From CAZUZD01 sp964624465 (lineage in GTDB: Bacteria > Planctomycetota > Planctomycetia > Isosphaerales > Isosphaeraceae), in NCBI GenBank assembly GCA_964624465.1, contig CAZUZD010000200.1:1-11546 (forward strand): DNA of 11,546 bases, in the 5' to 3' direction. The notes beneath the pieces are model-generated. The model was not told the origin of the DNA, made no database searches, and saw only the letters and a program-made list of their open reading frames with translations. Shown here piece by piece: positions 6,404 to 11,546 of this stretch; position 1 is the first letter of the stretch, and each line of letters starts with the position of its first letter. A program made the translations under genes and the position numbers.

Positions 6404-7510
6404 ATGGCGACGAATGACATCCCGCTGCTCGGGATCGACCACATCCGCCTGGTGGTGGGCAACGCCCGGCAATCGGCGTACTTCTACCGCAACGCCTTCG
6501 GCTTCCACGTCACCGCCTACGCCGGCCTGGAGACCAGAGTGCGCCACGAGGCTGGCTATGTGCTCCAGCAGGGAGACATCCGCTTCGTCCTCTCGTCGCC
6601 GCTCTCGTCCGATCATCCGGACAACGCCAGGCTGGTGGCGCACGGCGACGGTGTGCAGTCGATCGCCTTCGGCGTGACCAGCGTGCCGGAGGCCTACGAG
6701 TCGGCGCTCGCCCGGGGCGCCCGCGGCGTCACCCCGCCCACGGCCCTGGAAGACGCCAACGGCGCGTACCAGTTCGCCGAGCTGCTCGCCTACGGTGACA
6801 CCCGCTACGCCTTCGTCGACCGCTCAGGCTACCGTGGCGTCTTCGCCCCCGGCTACGAGCCGATCGACCCCGACCGCTACTGCCCGAGCACCTTCCAGCC
6901 CGCCGGCCTCCGGGCGATCGACCACGTGGTGGCAAACGTCGAGGAGGGGAAGATGGACGAGTGGGTCGGGTTCCACGAGCGGGTGCTCGGGTTCCACCTG
7001 CTGGCCTCGTTCGACGACCAGGACATCAGCACCGAGTACTCCGCGCTGATGTCCCGGGTCGTCGCCAGCGGCAACGGCCGGATCAAGCTGCCGATCAACG
7101 AGCCGGCCCGCGGGCTGCGGCGGTCGCAGATCGAGGAGTACCTGCACTTCCACGGCGGGCCCGGCGTCCAGCACATCGCGCTGGCGACCGACGACATCGT
7201 GGCCACCGTGCGGGCCCTGCGGCTGAACGACGTCTCGTTCCTGGGCGTGCCGCCGTCGTATTACGAACTGCTGCCCGACCGCATCGGCCCGATCGCCGAG
7301 GATCTGCGTGAGCTGGCCGAGCTGGGCATCCTCGTCGACCGCGATGACGAGGGCTACCTGCTCCAGATCTTCACCAAGCCGGTGGGCGACCGACCGACCC
7401 TCTTCTTCGAGATCATCCAGCGCCACGGGGCCCAGAGCTTCGGCAAGGGCAACTTCAAGGCCCTGTTCGAGGCCATCGAGCGCGAGCAGGCCCGCCGCGG
7501 GACGCTCTGA
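6404..7510 (+). CDS. hppD: 4-hydroxyphenylpyruvate dioxygenase
   Basis: A 368-residue Fe(II) enzyme that converts 4-hydroxyphenylpyruvate and O2 to homogentisate and CO2 in tyrosine catabolism; cytoplasmic. The length is normal for bacterial HPPD. There are two vicinal-oxygen-chelate halves. The N-terminal one starts at GIDHIRLVVGNARQSAYFYR. The C-terminal one carries the iron ligands H174 (AIDHVV), H257 (GVQHIAL) and E336 (LFFEIIQR). The signatures LLQIFTKP and FGKGNFKALFEAIEREQ near the C-terminus are conserved HPPD blocks, the last being the helix that covers the active site. The start ATG follows AGGGAGGG (6391-6398). It has its own promoter, and a flavin reductase family gene follows after 100 nt. 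Homogentisate dioxygenase and fumarylacetoacetase are not in the window, so the rest of the pathway must be encoded elsewhere or be absent. Confidence 0.97.
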   Translation: MATNDIPLLGIDHIRLVVGNARQSAYFYRNAFGFHVTAYAGLETRVRHEAGYVLQQGDIRFVLSSPLSSDHPDNARLVAHGDGVQSIAFGVTSVPEAYESALARGARGVTPPTALEDANGAYQFAELLAYGDTRYAFVDRSGYRGVFAPGYEPIDPDRYCPSTFQPAGLRAIDHVVANVEEGKMDEWVGFHERVLGFHLLASFDDQDISTEYSALMSRVVASGNGRIKLPINEPARGLRRSQIEEYLHFHGGPGVQHIALATDDIVATVRALRLNDVSFLGVPPSYYELLPDRIGPIAEDLRELAELGILVDRDDEGYLLQIFTKPVGDRPTLFFEIIQRHGAQSFGKGNFKALFEAIEREQARRGTL

Positions 7511-7610
7511 AGCTCGAGAGGCTCGTCGCGTTCCATCCGTCCGCTCGCGGGCCTGCTGCGAGCGACGACCCCCGACCGTACCAGGCCGGATCGGCCGGGA
7601 GATCGTGCCG

Positions 7611-8264
7611 ATGGAGATCCGCGCCGGAGTGGCCAGCATCCTGGAGCTGTACCGGGCCCTGGTCGGGGTCGTCACGCCCCGCCCGATTGCCTGGGTGACC
7701 ACGCTCGACGTCGGCGGTCGCGTGAACCTTGCTCCCTACAGCTTCTTCAACGTCTTCGGGGCCAATCCCCCGCTGGTCGTCTTCTCGTCCACCTTGCGAC
7801 GTGATGGGACTGCCAAGGACACCCTCCGCAATGTGGAGCGGAGCCGGGAGTTCGTGCTGAACGCCGCCGTCGAGCCGCTCGCGGAAGCGGTGAACCTCAC
7901 GGCCGTTGAGCTGCCACACGGCCAGAGCGAGGCCGACCTGGCGGGACTGACCCTCGTCCCGTCGACACTCGTTCGGCCGCCGCGCATCGCCGAATCGCCC
8001 GTGCATCTGGAATGCCGTCTGATCGAGGTCCGGTGCTACGGCGAGGGGGCGATGGCGACGAACCTCGTCATCGGCGAGGTGGTGCTCATCGCCATCGACG
8101 ACGCAGTTCTCGACGCCCAGGGGAATGTCGACCCCCGGAAGCTCCAGACCATCGGACGTCTGGGCGGCGACTGGTACTGCCGCACCGGCGACGTCTTCGC
8201 GCTGGCCCGCCCGGCGGCACCGCCGCCCCCGTCCGGCCCAGGTGCGGGCACCGGCCGGGGCTGA
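7611..8264 (+). CDS. Flavin reductase family protein (FMN-binding)
   Basis: A 217-residue protein of the flavin reductase-like family (PF01613, split-barrel FMN-binding fold). The family pattern is clear: VTPRPIAWVTTLDVGGRVNL (21-40), APYSFFNVFGANPPLVVFSS (41-60), KDTLRNVERSREFVLN (69-84), and a C-terminal LQTIGRLGGDWYCRTGDVF. Members bind FMN; some reduce free flavin for a partner monooxygenase, while others have unknown reactions. The GGDWYC/RTGDVF tail is typical of the subgroup annotated near aromatic-compound genes. The start ATG has GGGAG 9 nt upstream; a GTG two codons earlier is possible. It lies 100 nt after hppD on the same strand with no evident promoter, so co-transcription is likely. 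A link to tyrosine or aromatic breakdown is inferred from position only. The last 17 residues are Pro/Gly-rich. Confidence 0.88.
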   Translation: MEIRAGVASILELYRALVGVVTPRPIAWVTTLDVGGRVNLAPYSFFNVFGANPPLVVFSSTLRRDGTAKDTLRNVERSREFVLNAAVEPLAEAVNLTAVELPHGQSEADLAGLTLVPSTLVRPPRIAESPVHLECRLIEVRCYGEGAMATNLVIGEVVLIAIDDAVLDAQGNVDPRKLQTIGRLGGDWYCRTGDVFALARPAAPPPPSGPGAGTGRG

Positions 8265-8321
8265 GGTCCGAATTTTGCGGTCCCGAGACGGTCGGCCCAT
8301 CCCACGGCTCGACCCGCACCC

Positions 8322-8375
8322 TAGAATGTCGATGGCGGGGGGCCGCTTTACTCCCCCGAGGGCGCCGATTAGGCT
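8322..8375 (+). promoter_or_regulatory. Promoter region of the WXG100/FtsK operon
   Basis: Two candidates lie between the flavin reductase stop and the WXG100 start. The better one is TTTACT (8347-8352), 17 nt, TAGGCT (8370-8375), which gives a leader of about 40 nt. The other is an isolated -10-like TAGAAT (8322-8327) without a recognisable -35. Either could drive the four plus-strand genes that follow, since no other promoter-sized gap occurs before the window ends. Confidence 0.45.
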
Positions 8376-8421
8376 GAATCGCACGCCCGCGTCTGCCGCC
8401 ACCCGACCCGAGGCGCCGACC

Positions 8422-8694
8422 ATGTCCCAGGCCAACGTCGATCCGAATGAGCTGCGCCGCTTCGCCCTGAACCTCAAGCACTTCAACGGCGAGCTTCAGG
8501 CCCAGATGCAGGCCCTGCACGGCCAGCTCCAGGGTCTGTCGCAGACCTGGCGTGACCGCGAGCACGACAAGTTCAGCGAGGAGTTCCTCCAGACCATGCA
8601 GGTCGTCGCCCGGTTCGTCGAGGCCACCGACCAGCACGTCCCGTTCTTGCTCCGAAAGGCCGACCGCGCCGAGGAGTATCTGCGGCAGCGCTGA
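8422..8694 (+). CDS. WXG100 family protein (ESAT-6-like) with WRD turn
   Basis: A 90-residue protein of the size and layout of WXG100/EsxA proteins: helix 1 at about 8-38, a turn with W43-R44-D45, and helix 2 at about 48-88. The Trp is followed by an aromatic residue at W+8 (F51), as in the WxGxAxxAF pattern, but the Gly at W+2 is Asp. WXG100 proteins form helical-hairpin dimers and are substrates or parts of type VII secretion systems driven by EssC/EccC-type FtsK ATPases, and such an ATPase is encoded 930 nt downstream. The C-terminus (EEYLRQR) lacks the YxxxD/E export motif of actinobacterial ESX substrates. No signal peptide or TM segment is present. The start ATG follows GAGG at proper spacing. 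Whether it is secreted or structural cannot be said. Confidence 0.85.
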   Translation: MSQANVDPNELRRFALNLKHFNGELQAQMQALHGQLQGLSQTWRDREHDKFSEEFLQTMQVVARFVEATDQHVPFLLRKADRAEEYLRQR

Positions 8695-8738
8695 TCCGTC
8701 GATCCCCCACGGTCGTCACCCGTCGGAGCCCGCGTCTC

Positions 8739-9386
8739 ATGTCCCTGCCAGTCAACGTCCGTTCGGTCGAGGTCCTCGCCGAATTCCGGGCGCACCTGCG
8801 GCAGTTCGGCGACGACGCCAGGAATGCGCTGGCGGCCGTCGAGATGGAGATCAGCCGGATGGCCGACTGGCTGGCCAACGACCGCCGGTTGCACTGGCAG
8901 GGGGAGATCCGCCGCCGCCGCGACGACCTGGCGGCCGCCAGGGCCGAGCTCAACCGCAAGAAGACCGGGAACCTGCTCGGCAACGAGGGGAACCTCGCCG
9001 AGCCCAAGGAGAATGTGCGCGAGGCCACCCGCCGCCTGGAGGAGGCCGAGCACAAGCTCGAACGCGTGCGGCGCTGGGCGCCCCAGCTCCAGCAGGCGAT
9101 CATGGAGTACCGCGGCCAGTCCCGCCCGCTGGCCGACATGGTCGACGGCGAGCTGGAGCACTCGCTCGGTCTGCTCGACCGCATGATCCGCGCGCTGGAG
9201 GAGTACGCCGAGGGCCGCCCGCCCACGACCGAGTCCGTCCGGAGCCTCCGCGAGGCGGTTCGAGCCCCCGTCGCCGTCCCGGCGCAGGCCCCTCCCCCAA
9301 CCCCGGCGGTGGACCACGCTGCGACGACGGCGAACGCGACTGACGGCGGTGACCCGGCCGAGCCTGATGCCGGAGAGGAGCTCTGA
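8739..9386 (+). CDS. Helical protein of the WXG100/FtsK locus, function unknown
   Basis: A 215-residue, mostly alpha-helical protein that I do not recognise as a named family. Residues 8-50 form a long amphipathic helix, followed by LHWQGEIRRRRDDL (51-64) and a second long charged helix rich in Arg, Glu and Ala. A third helical part covers about 90-160. The tail (about 170-215) is Pro/Ala-rich, then acidic. The literal W53-Q54-G55 between two helices resembles a WxG turn, but there is no aromatic residue at W+8 (R61), so membership is uncertain. There is no signal peptide, TM segment or YxxxD/E. The start ATG has GGAG about 10 nt upstream. It lies 44 nt after the WXG100 gene and 2 nt before the next gene, so all are likely one transcript. 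It may be a secretion substrate, chaperone or structural part. Confidence 0.75.
   Translation: MSLPVNVRSVEVLAEFRAHLRQFGDDARNALAAVEMEISRMADWLANDRRLHWQGEIRRRRDDLAAARAELNRKKTGNLLGNEGNLAEPKENVREATRRLEEAEHKLERVRRWAPQLQQAIMEYRGQSRPLADMVDGELEHSLGLLDRMIRALEEYAEGRPPTTESVRSLREAVRAPVAVPAQAPPPTPAVDHAATTANATDGGDPAEPDAGEEL
9372..9380 (+). promoter_or_regulatory. Strong ribosome binding site for the 70-aa gene
   Basis: GGAGAGGAG at 9372-9380 lies inside the end of the preceding gene, 8 nt before the ATG at 9389. It fixes the start of a gene only 70 codons long and supports that it is really translated. Confidence 0.7.
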
Positions 9387-9388
9387 CC

Positions 9389-9601
9389 ATGTACTTCGGC
9401 GCCGGCGTGGGCAAGCTCCAGCACGCCCTGAAAACCCTGAAAGCCCACTGGGAAGTGACCGAGGACGGCTGGCGCGACGGCATGCGCCAGGAGTTCCAGG
9501 AACGCCGCCTCGAGCCGCTGGCCACGCAGTCGTCGGCCACCCTGCGAGCGATGGACCAGCTCGCCGACCTCTTCAGTCGAATCCAACGCGATTGCTCCTG
9601 A
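9389..9601 (+). CDS. 70-aa WXG-like helical mini-protein
   Basis: A small protein that looks like a shortened WXG100 hairpin: helix 1 at about 7-24, a turn with W28-R29-D30, then helix 2 to about residue 66. The turn WRDGMRQEF keeps an aromatic residue at W+8 (F36), exactly as WRDREHDKF does in the WXG100 protein 0.9 kb upstream. The N-terminal helix is about half the usual WXG100 length. The second half (ERRLEPLATQSSATLRAMDQ) is amphipathic and the protein ends in a Cys-Ser pair. No TM segment or signal peptide. It is 2 nt after the preceding gene, has a strong ribosome binding site, and lies 22 nt before the FtsK-like gene. A partner of the WXG100 protein or of the ATPase is a reasonable inference. 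I know no named family for it. Confidence 0.75.
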   Translation: MYFGAGVGKLQHALKTLKAHWEVTEDGWRDGMRQEFQERRLEPLATQSSATLRAMDQLADLFSRIQRDCS

Positions 9602-9623
9602 GCACCGCCACGCGCGGGAACTT

Positions 9624-11546
9624 ATGACAGCACCAGACGCCTCGACCGTCGATCCGGATCGCCCCCGCGCCGGAACCCCCGCTGCCCCCTCCGTGCTCGC
9701 CGCGGGTGTCCCGTGGTACCGCCGGCCCCCGGAGCTGCCGCGCGTGGTCGCCGGTCTCAGCGCCGAGCGAGCCAGGGCCGAGTCTGAGCTCGACCAGCGA
9801 TACCGGGCTCGCGTGACGGCCGCCGACGCCATGTTCCGCGACCAGACGGCCCGGATCGAGGCCGTTCGTACGACGGCCAAGGCCCAGGCGCTGGCCGCCT
9901 ACGACGCCGCCCACGCCGCCGCCGTGCAGGCGTACGACGCCGACAAGGCCGAGACCGAGCAGACTGCCAAATCCGGCCGCTCGAACCTGATCGCCAAGGC
10001 CCGTCAGGTCACCACGGACGCCGAGTCGAAGCGCGACGCCGCCCGCTGGGAGGCGAGCACGCTGTTCGAGGCCTCCGACCGCAGCGAGCTCGAACGCCAC
10101 GAGGCCACCCGCTCGGCCATCGAGGCTGAGGCCGCCGGCCTGTCGGAGATCCAGGCGCAGGCCGAGGCCCTCCGGATCCGCTTCAAGCGACTCTGGCCCA
10201 CGTCGAACGTGGCCGTGACCGGGCCGCCGACCGTCCCGGCGGGCGAAGGCCCGGTGGCGCACCTCCGGGCCGAGGTGAGCCGGGCCGACGAGGCACTCAC
10301 GGCGATCGAGGCGCTGAAGTCCGCGCCGGCGGTGGCCGGGGCCAACCCCGTGTGGCTGTTCCTCCTGCCCTGGCTGCTCGCTCTGGTGCCGGCACTCTTC
10401 GCGTTCGGGATCGGTCAGGGGCTCGCCGCTGCCACGGGCGGGGCGCTCCTCATCGGCGGTGGGCTGACCGCCTGGCTCACGCGACAGGCTCGCCAGGGGC
10501 TGGCCCGGCAGGTCCCCACACTCACGGCGGCGATCGCGACGGCGAATCGACTGGTGCCGGAGAGTCGGGCCTGGTCCGAGGAGACTCACCGTGCCCAGCG
10601 CGACGCCATTGTGGCCCGTCGTGACTCCGAGCTGAAGCGAGCCGAGACCAGCCTCGTCGCCAGGCTCAGCGAGGTCGAGACCCGCCGCGATCAGGGGCTC
10701 CGCGAGCTGGAGCACGGCACGCGCAACCGGCTCAATGAGCTGCAAGGGCGTCGCGAACGGCTGTTCATCGAGGCCGAGACCATGCGCGACACCCAGATCG
10801 CCCAGATCGAGGCCAAGTACGCGGCCGATACGCAGAAGGTGCAGGCCGAGCACCGTCGGCTCCGCGATGAGGCCGAGGCGAAGCGCCAGCGCGACTGGGA
10901 CACGCTGACCCAGCGCTGGGGCGGCGGGATGTCCGAGGTCGGCGAGGCGGTGGCCACCGTCGATCGCGAGTCGCAGGGGCGGTTCCCGCGCTGGGACCGG
11001 ACGGCCGAGGGGGACGGGGCCCTGTGGCGGCCGGCGACCGACGTCCCGCCGGCGCTCCGGTTCGGGACTCTGACCCTCGACCTCGCGGCGGTGCCGCACG
11101 GGCTCAGCAAGACCCCCGAGCTCAAGGCGATGGCCCAGGAGCGGTACGAGTTGCCCGCGCTGCTGACCTTCCCCGATCGCGGCTCGCTGGTGATCGAGGC
11201 GGCCGGCGCCGGACGCGAGGCGGCCAACGCCGTGCTCCAGGGTGCCATGCTCCGCTACCTGACGGGGCTGCCGGCGGGCAAGGTCCGGTTCACGCTGCTG
11301 GACCCGGTCGGGCTTGGCCGCAACTTCGCCGCGTTCATGCACCTGGCCGATTATTCGGAGCTGCTCGTCAACAGCCGGATCTGGACCGAGCCGCAGCAGA
11401 TCGAGCAGCGGCTGGCGGACCTGAGTCTTCACATGGAGAACGTGATCCAGCAGTTCCTCCGCAACGAGTACGCCACCCTCGACGAGTACAACCTCCACGC
11501 CGGCGAGGTCGACGAGCCGTACCGCGAGCTGGTGGTGGCCGACTTC
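9624..11546 (+). CDS. Membrane-anchored FtsK/SpoIIIE (EssC/EccC-like) ATPase, N-terminal part
   Basis: An open frame of 641 codons running off the right edge. Residues 1-45 are Pro/Ala-rich. Residues 48-235 are a long charged coiled coil rich in Ala, Glu, Arg and Asp. Two TM helices lie at about 244-266 and 270-289 (WLFLLPWLLALVPALFAFG and the next segment). A second coiled coil spans about 295-455, and an FtsK-like module starts at about 480. In this module SLVIEAAGAGREAANAV aligns with the Walker A strand and loop, KVRFTLLDPVGLG with the strand after it, and HMENVIQQFLRNEYATLDEY with the EMexR...eYN helix of FtsK/EssC. Walker A is degenerate (R531, E532 for Lys-Ser) and the last residues, LVVADF, fit a Walker B without its Glu. 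Further ATPase modules are expected downstream. The start ATG has a short GGGAA 3 nt before it. Coupling to WXG proteins points to a T7SS-like motor. Confidence 0.85.
   Translation, partial: MTAPDASTVDPDRPRAGTPAAPSVLAAGVPWYRRPPELPRVVAGLSAERARAESELDQRYRARVTAADAMFRDQTARIEAVRTTAKAQALAAYDAAHAAAVQAYDADKAETEQTAKSGRSNLIAKARQVTTDAESKRDAARWEASTLFEASDRSELERHEATRSAIEAEAAGLSEIQAQAEALRIRFKRLWPTSNVAVTGPPTVPAGEGPVAHLRAEVSRADEALTAIEALKSAPAVAGANPVWLFLLPWLLALVPALFAFGIGQGLAAATGGALLIGGGLTAWLTRQARQGLARQVPTLTAAIATANRLVPESRAWSEETHRAQRDAIVARRDSELKRAETSLVARLSEVETRRDQGLRELEHGTRNRLNELQGRRERLFIEAETMRDTQIAQIEAKYAADTQKVQAEHRRLRDEAEAKRQRDWDTLTQRWGGGMSEVGEAVATVDRESQGRFPRWDRTAEGDGALWRPATDVPPALRFGTLTLDLAAVPHGLSKTPELKAMAQERYELPALLTFPDRGSLVIEAAGAGREAANAVLQGAMLRYLTGLPAGKVRFTLLDPVGLGRNFAAFMHLADYSELLVNSRIWTEPQQIEQRLADLSLHMENVIQQFLRNEYATLDEYNLHAGEVDEPYRELVVADF

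Noticed and set aside
8241..8252. GGTGCGGGCACC inverted repeat at the end of the flavin reductase gene as a terminator
   Set aside because: It lies inside the coding end, has too small a loop for the full stem, and the nearest T-run (8273-8276) is about 20 nt away.
8422..9601. YxxxD/E secretion signals in the three small proteins
   Set aside because: All Tyr residues near the ends or turns were checked (Y86, Y124, Y156, Y2). None has Asp or Glu at +4.
9573..11498. A 641-codon open frame on the minus strand across the FtsK-like gene
   Set aside because: It is antisense to a plus-strand frame with clear coiled-coil, TM and FtsK-like features. The minus product is Leu/Gly/Arg-rich low-complexity text typical of shadow frames in GC-rich DNA.

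Overview
The window is very GC-rich, with strong third-position GC bias. It carries families typical of Planctomycetes: a DUF1501 C-terminus, a TrkA/RCK protein of planctomycete type, and a WXG100/FtsK cluster. I infer a planctomycete, perhaps Isosphaeraceae-like. This comes from protein recognition, not from a marker gene.

Layout. (1) Positions 1-158, plus strand: the last 51 residues of a DUF1501 protein entering from the left edge. A 345-nt stretch without a convincing gene follows. (2) 504-3646, minus strand: a membrane-embedded M28 metallopeptidase, and upstream of it a GT39/PMT-like multi-pass glycosyltransferase. (3) 3874-6239, plus strand, divergent from block 2: a family 2 glycosyltransferase with a TPR-like tail. 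Its stop overlaps (ATGA) the likely start of an ion-channel-like RCK protein whose pore lacks the K+ filter. (4) 6279-8264, plus strand: a clear sigma70-type promoter, then 4-hydroxyphenylpyruvate dioxygenase (tyrosine catabolism) and a flavin reductase family protein. (5) 8422 to the right edge, plus strand: a tight four-gene set. It comprises a WXG100 protein, a 215-aa helical protein with a proline/alanine-rich tail, a 70-aa WXG-like mini-protein, and the first 641 codons of a large membrane-anchored FtsK/SpoIIIE (EssC/EccC-like) ATPase.

Block 5 is the most interesting part: a type VII secretion-like locus of unusual form. Both small helical-hairpin proteins carry W-R-D in place of W-x-G, with an aromatic residue at W+8. 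None of the three small proteins shows a C-terminal YxxxD/E signal. The ATPase has long coiled coils around its membrane hairpin, and its first ATPase module appears degenerate at both Walker A and Walker B. The rest of this gene and any further components lie beyond the window.

The second notable protein is the RCK protein, which keeps a two-TM channel layout but has lost TVGYG. The third is the M28 peptidase, whose catalytic domain is interrupted by transmembrane segments.
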